A stretch of 35,241 nucleotides of DNA from Alphaproteobacteria bacterium (GTDB taxonomy: Bacteria > Pseudomonadota > Alphaproteobacteria > UBA2966): NCBI GenBank assembly GCA_021296255.1, contig JAGWAU010000032.1, positions 1 to 35,241 of the forward strand. The letters are read 5' to 3'. Below, one piece after another: positions 7,263 through 15,850 of the stretch. The notes beneath the pieces were generated by a model that was not told the origin of the DNA, ran no database searches, and saw only the letters and a program-made list of their open reading frames with translations. The position numbers and the translations under genes are program-made. Every line of letters starts with the position of its first letter. Position 1 is the stretch's first letter.

Positions 7263-8834
7263 ATGGCTTGGCTCCGCCGCCGGCTGATCGGTATCGAAGG
7301 TTGGCGGCGGTACCTCCTGGCGTTTGTGCTGGGAGCCTCGATGACCGTCTCGCTCCCCCCCCTTCACGTGTGGCCAGCTCTGATTATCGGCTTCACCGGC
7401 TTGGTCTGGATACTTGACGGATGTGCTAGCCCGAGGTCGGCGTGCTTAGCGGGATGGTGGTTCGGATATGGATATCTTGGGTTTGGACTCTATTGGATTT
7501 CTTTCGCATTGCTGATCGAACCGGAGCGGGTTGGCTGGATGATACCTTTCGCCGCGCTCGGTCTGCCGGCAGCGCTTGCGGTGTCGGCGGCGTTGGTGAC
7601 GCTGGTGGTCCATGTATCAGGGATACGCGGGGCCAGCCGAGTGATTGTTCTGGCTGGCGCCTGGAGCGCGGGCGAATGGCTCCGGGGCCATGCCTTCACG
7701 GGGTTCCCGTGGAATCTCATCGGTTACTCAGCCATCGCTTCCGATGCGCTCTTGCAGGTCACGGCGCTGATAGGCATCTATGGTCTGGGGTTCTTGATCG
7801 TTCTGGCCGCGGCCATGCCGGCGACGCTAGCCGGGGACGCGAACTCCCTCTCCCCGCTCCGCCATTACGGTCCCATGGCCGCTGCCGCGGCTTTGATCGC
7901 CGTCGTCTGGGTCGGTGGCACGCTTCGCCTGACGGGTGTGGACCTCGGAAACGTGCCGGACGTGACTTTGCGTCTGGTCCAAGCCAACATCGCCCAGCGC
8001 CACAAGTGGCAGGAGGAGCTTCGGCGCGCCAATCTCGCACGGCATTTTCAACTGAGCTCTCGGTCCGGCTCGAATGCCGTGACCCACGTCATTTGGGCCG
8101 AGACAGCGGTGCCCTACTTTCTGGCGAACGATTCCGATCTGTCTCGGGCGATCGGGAGGCTCGCAAACCCAGGGGGTTTGGTCATCACGGGCGCGCCTCG
8201 AACGACGATCGAGAGAGAAACGCCGCGGCGGGTATGGAACTCCGTTCACGCCGTCGATCACACCGGACAGATCGTCGGCACGTTCGATAAATCGCACCTC
8301 CTTCCATTCGGAGAGTATGTGCCGTTTCGGCCGCTCCTCCGCCGAGTCGGTGTCGAGCGAATCGCCTCGGGGCAAGGCGACTTTCAGGCCGGCCACGGAA
8401 ATACGACGTTGAATCTTCCGGGGCTGCCGCCGGTCGGAATTCTGGTTTGTTACGAGGCCATATTCCCGGGCGATGTCACGTCCGACACGACGCGACCTCT
8501 ATGGCTCCTGAATGTGACGAACGATGCATGGTTCGGTCTCACGGCAGGGCCCCATCAACATTTCGCCATGGCCCGAGTCCGGGCCACGGAGGAGGGGGTG
8601 CCGCTGGTTCGAGTCGCCAATACCGGAATTTCGGGGATCGCCGACGCCCGCGGCAAGGTTGTGCTGAAGACTACCCTCGGAAAGACCGCGGTCATCGACG
8701 CGCCACTCCCAGCGTCCTTGGAACATCCTACCCTCTATGCGCGCTGGGGTGATTTTGGATTGCTGACGATTCTCTTTGCCGTGCTGATCTATGCAATGGC
8801 TATTAGAGTTTTCAGGATCGTGCCGAAGACATAG
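7263..8834 (+). CDS. lnt: Apolipoprotein N-acyltransferase
   Basis: Lnt performs the last step of lipoprotein maturation, N-acylating the diacylglyceryl-Cys at the periplasmic face of the inner membrane. Several transmembrane segments occupy the first 220 residues, followed by a nitrilase-fold domain. The catalytic triad is visible: Glu280 (IWAETAVPY), Lys343 (FDKSHLLPFGEYVPFR) and Cys396 (GILVCYEAIFPG). A final membrane helix is at about 498-516. I chose the ATG at 7263 (523 aa); a TTG at 7218 is in frame but overlaps the CorC gene. Length matches the family. Confidence 0.95.
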   Translation: MAWLRRRLIGIEGWRRYLLAFVLGASMTVSLPPLHVWPALIIGFTGLVWILDGCASPRSACLAGWWFGYGYLGFGLYWISFALLIEPERVGWMIPFAALGLPAALAVSAALVTLVVHVSGIRGASRVIVLAGAWSAGEWLRGHAFTGFPWNLIGYSAIASDALLQVTALIGIYGLGFLIVLAAAMPATLAGDANSLSPLRHYGPMAAAAALIAVVWVGGTLRLTGVDLGNVPDVTLRLVQANIAQRHKWQEELRRANLARHFQLSSRSGSNAVTHVIWAETAVPYFLANDSDLSRAIGRLANPGGLVITGAPRTTIERETPRRVWNSVHAVDHTGQIVGTFDKSHLLPFGEYVPFRPLLRRVGVERIASGQGDFQAGHGNTTLNLPGLPPVGILVCYEAIFPGDVTSDTTRPLWLLNVTNDAWFGLTAGPHQHFAMARVRATEEGVPLVRVANTGISGIADARGKVVLKTTLGKTAVIDAPLPASLEHPTLYARWGDFGLLTILFAVLIYAMAIRVFRIVPKT

Positions 8835-9104
8835 AAGTTATGCATGGATGTCGGATTTGTTGCGAATTGGGTGCGATTGTCCCGGGTTCCTTCAAAGATG
8901 AACGACTGCTCGCGGCGCCCGTCGCTGGCATTGGCGAGGCGGGGCGGAACCGGCCGTAGACGCGCTCGGAGAAATAGTAGCTAATCACGAGTTGGCCGCT
9001 GGCCGAATCGTTTTGCTGCAAAGGACAGCCGTACCGGCCGAAGCTCTTGATTTTGAGTCGCATTGAGACAACCGGTGGTCGCAACGAAGTGGAGTTCAAG
9101 AAGC

Positions 9105-9539
9105 GTGGTCAACAAACCAAATCCCGTTGATGTTCACGTCGGATCCCGGGTTCGTCTCCGCCGTACCCTTCTCGGCATGAGCCGGGAAAAGCTGGCCGCT
9201 ACGGTCGGTCCAACATTCCAACAGATTCAGAAGTACGAGCGCGGCACGAACAGGGTTGGCTCCAGTCGCCGCCTGTTCCAGTTCGGGCAGATTCTCGGCG
9301 TGCCGGTCTCATTCTTTTTCGATGATAGGCCGGAGGAGATTGTGCGTGGCCAGCCTAGGGCGGCACTCAAGTCTTCTAAGCGCTTTCAGCAGGATCAATT
9401 TGCCCGCCGCGAAGCTCTGGAACTGGTGAGAGCGTACTACAAGATTAGGAATCCCGTCGTACGCAAACGCGTATTCGAGCTTACGAAAGCGATTGCGGGT
9501 GTTTCTCCGGGAACCGGCGGAATGCCGAAGGAAGACTAG
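9105..9539 (+). CDS. XRE-family helix-turn-helix regulator
   Basis: A 144-residue regulator starting at GTG 9105, with GGAG ten bases upstream. Residues about 10-67 form a Cro/C1-type helix-turn-helix (VGSRVRLRRTLLGMSREKLA, then TFQQIQKYERGTNRVGSSRRLFQ and LGVPVSFFF). The C-terminal part (100-135) is helical and conserved in alphaproteobacterial relatives (RREALELVRAYYKIRNPVVRK). In those genomes this gene commonly stands just before metK; here trmB follows after 6 bases with no metK. Target genes are unknown. Earlier in-frame starts at 9063 (TTG) and 9075 (GTG) lack a ribosome site. Confidence 0.88.
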   Translation: MVNKPNPVDVHVGSRVRLRRTLLGMSREKLAATVGPTFQQIQKYERGTNRVGSSRRLFQFGQILGVPVSFFFDDRPEEIVRGQPRAALKSSKRFQQDQFARREALELVRAYYKIRNPVVRKRVFELTKAIAGVSPGTGGMPKED

Positions 9540-9545
9540 CAGGAC

Positions 9546-10301
9546 GTGCCGTCCGTCGAGATACGAACACCTTCGCCTGCGGATCGGTGCGAACATACCC
9601 ATTATGGGCGGCGACGCGGGCGCAGACTACGTCCCGGGCGAAAGCGGCTCCTTGAAGACGTGTTGCCCCGGCTTCGGGTACCGATGGCAGATTTCCGTGC
9701 GCTCGTACGGCAGTTGCCTTCGGGCCCGTTTCGTAACTATTCGGATATCTGGCTCGAAGTCGGCTTTGGACAAGGAGAGCATCTCGCGGCCCAGGCGCGA
9801 GCGCATCCAGACACGCTCTTCATCGGATGCGAACCCTACATCGACGGCATATCAAGGTTGTTGCGCACCATCGATTCGGAGGGGATCGAGAACATATTGA
9901 TTCACGATGACGACGCTCAGATTCTGCTCGATGCCCTGCCCGATGCTAGCATTGGCCGTTTGTTCCTCCTGTTTCCGGATCCCTGGCCGAAGCGCCGCCA
10001 TTACAAGCGGCGATTCGTCTCGCCAACGAACCTAGATCGCATCGCGCGTGTTCTCGGCGATGGCGCGGCATTCCGGTTCGCCACGGATCACGCCGAATAC
10101 GCACGCTGGACTCTTTGGCACGTGGTCAACCATGTCGCCTTGGAATGGCCGGCGATCCGATCTGGTGACTGGCGCCACAGGGCCAGGGACTGGCCCGAGA
10201 CCCGCTACGAACGAAAAGCCGTTGCCCGGGGCCGAACCTGCACCTACTTGACGTTCCGACGCTGTACCCGAGCCGCCGAGACGGACAACGAGGTAGAGTG
10301 A
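9546..10301 (+). CDS. trmB: tRNA (guanine-N7)-methyltransferase TrmB
   Basis: TrmB methylates G46 in the variable loop of tRNAs using SAM. The 251-residue product shows the N-terminal YGRRRGRRLRPGR segment typical of alphaproteobacterial TrmB, the SAM loop EVGFGQGEH (71-79), the hallmark FPDPWPKRRHYKRR (143-156) and a C-terminal ETRYERKA motif that contacts substrate. The start is a GTG preceded by AGGA; the conserved Tyr-Gly-Arg block lies downstream, so this start includes all family residues. The following 161 bases hold no gene but carry the hairpin before rimP. Confidence 0.95.
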   Translation: MPSVEIRTPSPADRCEHTHYGRRRGRRLRPGRKRLLEDVLPRLRVPMADFRALVRQLPSGPFRNYSDIWLEVGFGQGEHLAAQARAHPDTLFIGCEPYIDGISRLLRTIDSEGIENILIHDDDAQILLDALPDASIGRLFLLFPDPWPKRRHYKRRFVSPTNLDRIARVLGDGAAFRFATDHAEYARWTLWHVVNHVALEWPAIRSGDWRHRARDWPETRYERKAVARGRTCTYLTFRRCTRAAETDNEVE

Positions 10302-10420
10302 CGGGAGTGTTGCCATAGCTGCAGCGACAGCCGAAAAGCCTTGAAGTCATGTGCGGCTCGGTTAATATGTCGGGCATTGGTACGGTTGGTGTGGCTCGAC
10401 AAAACTTGTGATTTTCCGCG

Positions 10421-10444
10421 GTGGGCTGGCGGCCCACTTTTTTT
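10421..10444 (+). terminator. Terminator-like hairpin with T-run directly before rimP (putative attenuator)
   Basis: GTGGGC (10421-10426), a 5-base loop and GCCCAC (10432-10437) form a perfect 6-bp stem followed by seven Ts (10438-10444). It is a textbook intrinsic terminator. It ends 18 bases before the rimP start, so it lies inside the presumed leader rather than after a distant gene. It may end trmB transcription, or act as an attenuator for rimP-nusA; terminator-like leaders before rimP have been described in other bacteria. The structure is seen; regulation is inferred. Confidence 0.75.
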
Positions 10445-10462
10445 ATGGGAGACGCGGAGGCA

Positions 10463-10987
10463 ATGGAGCCCGCGGCCCGCATCGAAGAGTTGATCGCCCC
10501 ATCATTGGAACACGCCGGCTTCCGCGTGGTCCGTGTGAGGTTGATGGGAAGTGGGGGACGTACTCTTCAGGTTATGGCCGAGCCATGCGACGGCGGCTCG
10601 ATGACGGTCGATCATTGTGCAGAACTGAGTCGGATGATCTCCGTGATACTTGACGTCGAGGATCCAATTCCTGGCCCATACATGTTGGAGGTGAGTTCGC
10701 CCGGCATCGATCGCCCGTTGGTGCGCCGCGAAGATTTCGAGCAGTTCTCCGGATTCGAGATCAAGGTGGAGGTTCGCCACGCGAACGAGGACCGTCGCCG
10801 CTATCGGGGTCGATTGTTGGGTCTTGTCGAGGATTGCGTGAGAATTTCCGCACCGGACGGTGCAGGTGACGATGTGTTCGAGATCCCGTTCGATGAAATC
10901 GCGTCGGCCAGACTTGTGCCGACGGATGACCTCATCGAAGCGGGCCCGAATCGAGAGACGTCGGGAGATAACGGAAATAGCGAATAG
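10463..10987 (+). CDS. rimP: Ribosome maturation factor RimP
   Basis: RimP binds the maturing 30S subunit and helps early assembly around S12. The 174-residue product has the two RimP domains: an N-terminal alpha/beta domain (residues about 5-80, including YMLEVSSPGIDRPLVR) and a C-terminal SH3-like barrel (about 85-155). The ATG at 10463 is preceded by GGGAGA at 9 bases' spacing. An alternative ATG at 10445 would begin right on the T-run with no room for a ribosome site, so I rejected it. nusA follows after 12 bases, the usual operon partner. Confidence 0.95.
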   Translation: MEPAARIEELIAPSLEHAGFRVVRVRLMGSGGRTLQVMAEPCDGGSMTVDHCAELSRMISVILDVEDPIPGPYMLEVSSPGIDRPLVRREDFEQFSGFEIKVEVRHANEDRRRYRGRLLGLVEDCVRISAPDGAGDDVFEIPFDEIASARLVPTDDLIEAGPNRETSGDNGNSE

Positions 10988-10999
10988 ACGGTAGGAATT

Positions 11000-12589
11000 A
11001 TGGAGTCAGAAACCGCGACAAGCTGGAACCGTATGGAACTTCTGCAGATCGCCGATTCGGTGGCGCAGGAGAAGAGCATTGAAAAGAGAACCGTCATCGA
11101 AGCGATGGAGGAAGCCATCCAAAAGGCGGCCCGCTCGAAGTATGGACACGAGAACGACATACGGGCGGAGATTGACGAGGATACAGGGGAAATTCGATTG
11201 TTCCGCTGCCTCGAAGTTGTCGACCTCGTCGAAAATGACAGCACGGAAATCAGCATGGACGTGGCGCGCGAACGCAATCCTGATGCGCAATTGGGCGATA
11301 TCTTGGCTGAACCGCTTCCGCCCATTGCATTTGGCCGGATCGCAGCACAGACGGCCAAACAGGTCATCGTTCAAAAGGTTCGCGACGCCGAGCGTGAACG
11401 TCAGTACGAGGAGTACAAGGACCGCATCGGAGATGTCGTTAACGGCTTGGTCAAACGAGTCGAATATGGCAACGTAACCGTCGATCTGGGGCGGGCCGAG
11501 GCCGTGGTTCGGCGCGACGAGATCCTCCCCCGCGAGTCCTTTCATCAGGGCGATCGGATTCGCGCTTACATCTATGACGTGCGCCGTGAGCCGCGTGGCC
11601 CTCAGATTTTCCTCTCGCGCACCCATCCTCAATTCATGGCGCGCTTGTTCGGGCAGGAGGTGCCCGAAATATACGATGGAATCATCGAGATCAAGGCGGT
11701 TGCGAGAGATCCGGGAAGTCGGGCCAAGATCGCGGTTCTGTCGAACGACACGAGTATCGACCCGGTGGGAGCCTGTGTCGGTATGCGCGGCAGCCGTGTC
11801 CAGGCGGTGGTGAATGAGCTCCAGGGAGAGAAGATCGACATCATTCCTTGGTCCCCCGATCCCGCCACCTTTATCGTCAATGCCTTGGCTCCCGCGGAGG
11901 TCGCAAAGGTCGTGCTCGATGAGGACTTCCGCCGTATCGAGGTTGTCGTGCCAGACGATCAGCTCAGTCTGGCGATCGGCCGGCGCGGTCAGAACGTGCG
12001 TCTGGCCTCGCAACTGACCGGGTGGGACATTGATATTTTGACAGAGGCTGAAGAGTCCGAACGGCGGCAGGAGGAATTCCGGCGCCGCAGCCAGATGTTC
12101 ATCGACCTGCTGGACGTTGACGAAGTGATCGCTCAGTTGCTGGTCATCGAAGGATTCTCTTCCGTGGAGGAAGTTGCTTACGTTCCGATAGAGGAGATGA
12201 CCGAAATCGAGGGTTTCGACGAGGAAATCGCCGAGGAGCTTCATCGGCGGGCCGAAGCCTGCATCAAGGAAGAAAACGCGCGGCTGGAAGCTCGACGGCG
12301 CGAACTCGGAGTAGCCGACGATCTCGCTGCCATGGAAGCGTTGTCTCCCGCCATGCTGGTCATTCTGGGCGAGAACGGCGTCAAGACTCTCGATGATCTC
12401 GGTGATCTGGCGAGCGACGAATTGATGGAAATCCTTCCAGATGCCGAGTTCACGCCCGAGGAGGCTGACGCCATCATCATGGCCGCTCGAGCTCACTGGT
12501 TCGACGACGAGGTGCCTGCGGAACCCGGGGGAGAGTCCGACGAAACCGGAACGTCGGGCGAACTCGCCGTGGAGGAAGCGCTGAACTGA
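11000..12589 (+). CDS. nusA: Transcription termination/antitermination factor NusA
   Basis: NusA binds RNA polymerase and nascent RNA, and it modulates pausing, intrinsic termination and antitermination. All domains are present in 529 residues: the N-terminal RNAP-binding domain (about 5-125), S1 (about 135-205), KH1 and KH2 (about 210-350, with VGACVGMRGSRVQAVVNEL and LAIGRRGQNVRLA), and two C-terminal acidic repeats (about 370-425 and 450-500). The acidic tail is typical of Alphaproteobacteria. TAGGA precedes the ATG at 11000. YlxR/RnpM and InfB, which usually follow, are absent; a hairpin and then unrelated genes come next. Confidence 0.97.
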   Translation: MESETATSWNRMELLQIADSVAQEKSIEKRTVIEAMEEAIQKAARSKYGHENDIRAEIDEDTGEIRLFRCLEVVDLVENDSTEISMDVARERNPDAQLGDILAEPLPPIAFGRIAAQTAKQVIVQKVRDAERERQYEEYKDRIGDVVNGLVKRVEYGNVTVDLGRAEAVVRRDEILPRESFHQGDRIRAYIYDVRREPRGPQIFLSRTHPQFMARLFGQEVPEIYDGIIEIKAVARDPGSRAKIAVLSNDTSIDPVGACVGMRGSRVQAVVNELQGEKIDIIPWSPDPATFIVNALAPAEVAKVVLDEDFRRIEVVVPDDQLSLAIGRRGQNVRLASQLTGWDIDILTEAEESERRQEEFRRRSQMFIDLLDVDEVIAQLLVIEGFSSVEEVAYVPIEEMTEIEGFDEEIAEELHRRAEACIKEENARLEARRRELGVADDLAAMEALSPAMLVILGENGVKTLDDLGDLASDELMEILPDAEFTPEEADAIIMAARAHWFDDEVPAEPGGESDETGTSGELAVEEALN

Positions 12590-12600
12590 ACTGGATTAGT

Positions 12601-12626
12601 CCGCCGTCGCCGTCATTGGACGGCGG
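12601..12626 (+). terminator. Strong hairpin just after nusA
   Basis: CCGCCGTC (12601-12608), a 10-base loop and GACGGCGG (12619-12626) make a perfect 8-bp GC-rich stem, 12 bases after the nusA stop. No T-run follows, so it is at best an imperfect intrinsic terminator or an mRNA 3'-end stabiliser. Its position suggests that the transcript ends at nusA. Confidence 0.5.
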
Positions 12627-12805
12627 TGCGCGACGATGAGATAGCTTCCGGTTCTGATCGACCACGCGGTCGACGTCGAACTCGCTCTCCACCGAGTCCC
12701 GCGGATCAAGCCGGTCGTCGACAGGTCTGCCCTGGTCAGCGACAATGGGTGCGCGTTGGTATGTTCAGCCATAGGTCGTTCGGATTGCCTGGAGGCCAAT
12801 GGGCT

Positions 12806-14116
12806 ATGCGGCGGGTTTCGCGCAGAGTACTACTGCACGGCGTGGCGTCGCTGATAGCGACGCCGGTGCTGGCGCGAATTCCCTCCAATCCAGAAGTGAT
12901 CATTATCGGCGCCGGAATGGCTGGCTTGGCTGCTGCGCGAACTCTCATGCAGAACGGAGTTTCCGTCGCCGTGCTGGAGGCTCGGAATCGTATCGGCGGA
13001 CGGGCCTATACCGAGAGCAAGACATTCGGGTTTCCCTATGACCATGGCTGCGCCTTCATCTACGCGTCAGAGGAGAACCCGATCGCGCGCCTAGCAACGA
13101 ATCTCGGTTACCAACCATCCGAGGAGGGGGATTATTGGCTGATTGTTGACGGCCACGATGCCAGCATTGCCGATTATGATGACCTCGGGGCCGTTCTCGA
13201 CCGCATTGACCGGGCCATCAATCAGGCGGCCAAGGCGGGACGGGACGTTCCGGCCTCGACCGTCATCGATGAAGACGGACAATGGGCAAAGCTGGCCAAA
13301 GCGCTGATCGGGGACATCAATGCCGGCGTCCCGCTCGATGAGCTATCGACCACGGATTACGCTGCTCGGTTCAGCAGCGGCGCCAACGCCCTGGTCGCGG
13401 AGGGACTGGGTACCGTCGTCGCGGAGTACGGCGAGCAGGTTCCGGTACAATTGGGGACACCTGTGGACCGGATCATCTGGGACGGCAAACGAGTCTCGGT
13501 GACTACGGACCGTGGAACGCTGCGTGCCCGCGTGACGATCGTCACGGTCTCCACAGGTGTCTTGGGGAGGCGAGCCATCCGCTTCGCCCCGGATCTTCCC
13601 GATTGGAAGCGGGAAGCTATCGAGCGGGTCCCCATGGGACTGCTCAACAAGGTCGCCGTACAGTTTGACAGACCGTTTCCCGATGCTGCCGACAACACCA
13701 GCGTCAACTATCCCCTCGAAGAGGGAGAGGCGGTGAGCTTTCTCATCAATCCCTTCGGCGCACCGCTCGCCATTGGATTCCTTGGTGGGGATACGGCCCG
13801 GGATGCCGAACAACAGGAAAAGACCGCGGTCGTCGATCTCGCCCAGGAACGACTCGCCAACCTGTTCGGTAGCGCTGTCAAGAAATACTTCGTCAAAGGC
13901 CACGTGACCGCCTGGGGCCAGGATCCCTACACGCTCGGCGCGTATTCCGCCGCAAAGCCGGGGTACAGCCGCATGCGGCGCGAGCTCCGGCGCACCGTCG
14001 ATGAGCGCCTGTACTTTGCCGGCGAGGCGGTTCATAGCGAATGGGCGGGACAGCTCCCCGGGGCATACCTCTCCGGCGTTCGGGTGGCACGTGACTATCT
14101 TCTCGATCGCAGATGA
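12806..14116 (+). CDS. Flavin monoamine oxidase-family protein with Tat-like signal
   Basis: A 436-residue FAD-dependent amine oxidoreductase. The N-terminus MRRVSRRVLLHGVASLIATP carries a twin-arginine followed by a hydrophobic stretch and ALAR-like end, suggesting Tat export. The Rossmann motif VIIIGAGMAGLAAARTL (31-47), Glu58 (VLEAR) and GGRAYTE define FAD binding, and the C-terminal AGEAVHSEWAGQLPGAYLSG is the second conserved FAD-contact block. Substrate is unknown; relatives oxidise amines, polyamines or amino acids. I chose the ATG at 12806, with GGAGG ten bases upstream; the longer frame back to 12626 is Arg-rich and unlike coding sequence. DUF1326 and hydrolase genes follow on the same strand. 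Confidence 0.88.
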   Translation: MRRVSRRVLLHGVASLIATPVLARIPSNPEVIIIGAGMAGLAAARTLMQNGVSVAVLEARNRIGGRAYTESKTFGFPYDHGCAFIYASEENPIARLATNLGYQPSEEGDYWLIVDGHDASIADYDDLGAVLDRIDRAINQAAKAGRDVPASTVIDEDGQWAKLAKALIGDINAGVPLDELSTTDYAARFSSGANALVAEGLGTVVAEYGEQVPVQLGTPVDRIIWDGKRVSVTTDRGTLRARVTIVTVSTGVLGRRAIRFAPDLPDWKREAIERVPMGLLNKVAVQFDRPFPDAADNTSVNYPLEEGEAVSFLINPFGAPLAIGFLGGDTARDAEQQEKTAVVDLAQERLANLFGSAVKKYFVKGHVTAWGQDPYTLGAYSAAKPGYSRMRRELRRTVDERLYFAGEAVHSEWAGQLPGAYLSGVRVARDYLLDRR

Positions 14117-14223
14117 TCGGAGGGGGTCTCGAAGGCCGTTCACCGACGTGCCATGGAGCAGCCGCTTTACGCGCGGGCGCGGCTCATCGACAATCGTGTT
14201 GGACACATTCGGAGGACTTCGGC

Positions 14224-14856
14224 ATGACGGGCGAACCGTGGGCCGTCAGCGGCCAGTACATGGAAAGCTGTAACTGCGACTACCTGTGTCCTTGCATCTA
14301 TACCAATCCGCAAGGTCCCGCGACCAACGACGATTGTTACGCGCTCATGGTATTCAGGGTGGACGAGGGCCGATGCGGGGATACGCGACTCGATGGGTTG
14401 TCCTTCGCTCTCGTGATCCGCACGGGCAACGTCATGGCCGACGGAAACTGGATATTCGGCTGCGTCGTCGACGAAACCGCCGACGAAATCCAGCGCGGCA
14501 TTCTCGCTGCCATTGCGAGCGGCGAGGCAGGCGGACCCACATCGGTCATCCGGGAAAACCTAGTGGGTGATTTCCGAGGCGTCGAGTATTGGCCGATCCA
14601 CGTCGACCTGGATAATCTCAAACGCACTGCTTCGGCGCCGGGCATCTTTGCAATCGACATCGAAGGCGTTCCGTCGCGCCTCGGTAATGGGGAGCCCTTC
14701 TATCTCAATAACACCGCACACGTGGCTGGGCGGAAGCTTGCACTGGCCAAGGCGAAGGGGATGCGGGTCGAGGGCTTCGGCCTTGGTCTTGATCTTCGGG
14801 GCGCTGGCAACAACGGCCACTTCGCGCCGTTTTCCTGGCGGGGTGAGCTGCCGTGA
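14224..14856 (+). CDS. DUF1326 domain-containing protein
   Basis: A 210-residue DUF1326 protein. The signature is a cysteine cluster near the start, SCNCDYLCPC (Cys16, Cys18, Cys22, Cys24), followed by a beta-rich domain ending FAPFSWRGELP. The family has no settled function; the cysteines suggest metal binding, but that is inference. It often occurs next to a DUF2182 membrane protein, and none is present here. The ATG at 14224 has GGAGGA at 7 bases' spacing, whereas the longer frame back to 14113 lacks conservation. It stands 107 bases after the amine oxidase and 138 bases before the hydrolase, so cotranscription is plausible but not shown. Confidence 0.85.
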   Translation: MTGEPWAVSGQYMESCNCDYLCPCIYTNPQGPATNDDCYALMVFRVDEGRCGDTRLDGLSFALVIRTGNVMADGNWIFGCVVDETADEIQRGILAAIASGEAGGPTSVIRENLVGDFRGVEYWPIHVDLDNLKRTASAPGIFAIDIEGVPSRLGNGEPFYLNNTAHVAGRKLALAKAKGMRVEGFGLGLDLRGAGNNGHFAPFSWRGELP

Positions 14857-14994
14857 CCGGGAGTGTGGCCTCTCCCCGTGTGACTGGACATCGTCCCCTC
14901 AAGAGGATCGTGAGCATGATCGGAGCAAGCTGTCGACGCGGGCCGGGATGTTGTGGATGGCTTTCCCGCGGCAATCGACGGGTGAGGCGCTGGC

Positions 14995-15735
14995 ATGATT
15001 GAGGAAATCCTGGATATCAAGACCACGGACGGTGCGATGGAGACCTTCGTCTGCCGGCCCGAGCGTGGTGGTCCGCATCCGGCTGTATTCAAATTGATGG
15101 ACGCACCGGGCATCCGTGAAGAGCTGTATGAGATGGCACGTCGCCTCGCGACGGTCGGCTATTGTGTGCTGCTGCCCAATCTGTACTACCGGGCCGGGCG
15201 CTACTCCAAATTCGGTTCAGACGTCAACCTAGAGGACAGCGCAGAACACCAACGCATGCGGAAGATCCGTGTCACCATGACCATCCCGCAGGCGATGAAG
15301 GACGTCGGCGCCATGTTGGCTTTCGTCGACGGTCGTGGCGACATCAAGAAGGGTCCCATCGGCGCTCACGGCTACTGCATGAGCGGCCCATATGCTTTGG
15401 CGGCGGCGGCGCGATTTCCGAACCGCGTGGCCGCTGCCGCCTCGTATTACGGAACTTGGCTGGTAAATGATGTCGAGGAAAGCCCACACCGTACGCTTGG
15501 TCAGACCAAGGGTGAGCTTTACATCGCCTGTGCCGAACACGACGACTTGGCGCCGCCTGACATGATCGAGGCACTGAGAGGTTCGTTCGACAAGTCGGAC
15601 GCAAGAGGCGAGATCGAGATCTATCCGGACGTCCACCACGGGTTCGCGTTTCCCGAACGTTCTGTCTACGACCGTCCAGCCGCGGAGCGGCACTGGGAAC
15701 GCATGATCGCTCTCTACCGCCGGAATCTTGGGTAA
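14995..15735 (+). CDS. Dienelactone hydrolase-family protein
   Basis: A 246-residue alpha/beta hydrolase of the dienelactone hydrolase family. The nucleophile Cys128 sits in GYCMSG, the acid is Asp183 or Asp184 (AEHDDLAP) and the base is His215 (YPDVHHGFAFPER). Classical members hydrolyse dienelactone in chlorocatechol degradation, but many relatives act on other esters and lactones. No catechol pathway genes are nearby, so the substrate is open. Cytoplasmic: no signal peptide. A purine-rich GGTGAGG precedes the ATG at a slightly long spacing. A hairpin (15799-15819) separates it from the convergent methyltransferase gene. Confidence 0.9.
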   Translation: MIEEILDIKTTDGAMETFVCRPERGGPHPAVFKLMDAPGIREELYEMARRLATVGYCVLLPNLYYRAGRYSKFGSDVNLEDSAEHQRMRKIRVTMTIPQAMKDVGAMLAFVDGRGDIKKGPIGAHGYCMSGPYALAAAARFPNRVAAAASYYGTWLVNDVEESPHRTLGQTKGELYIACAEHDDLAPPDMIEALRGSFDKSDARGEIEIYPDVHHGFAFPERSVYDRPAAERHWERMIALYRRNLG

Positions 15736-15798
15736 GTCCTGCCAGTGGAGCCGAGCAATATCTCGCTAAGTCCCTGCGGCGATGGAGGCCGTCCTGGA

Positions 15799-15819
15799 AG
15801 CTTGCGCCTTCCGCAAGCT
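15799..15819. terminator. Hairpin between convergent genes
   Basis: AGCTTGCG (15799-15806), a 5-base loop and CGCAAGCT (15812-15819) form a perfect 8-bp stem, followed on the plus strand by CTTCTT. It lies 64 bases past the hydrolase stop and 32 bases from the end of the opposing gene. It probably ends the plus-strand transcript; the U-tract is weak, so efficiency is uncertain. Confidence 0.5.
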
Positions 15820-15850
15820 CTTCTTGAGTCGGGGCGAAGAGGCTGTTGGC

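Noticed and set aside
8812..9063. An 83-codon minus-strand frame in the lnt-XRE gap
   Set aside because: The first 40 residues look mildly protein-like, but there is no ribosome site, no recognised motif, and its end overlaps lnt. Too weak to call.
11006..12496. A 496-codon minus-strand frame opposite nusA
   Set aside because: It is the antisense shadow of a gene with all NusA domains in the plus strand; GC-rich codon bias keeps the opposite frame open. No motif or ribosome site supports it.
12626..12805. N-terminal extension of the amine oxidase frame back to 12626
   Set aside because: The residues are Arg/Pro/Ser-rich with no similarity to YlxR or any signal, while the ATG at 12806 has a good ribosome site and starts a twin-arginine signal.
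14916..15003. A 28-codon frame ending on the hydrolase start
   Set aside because: Very short, Arg/Cys-rich and without a ribosome site or similarity; its overlap with the ATG is probably chance.
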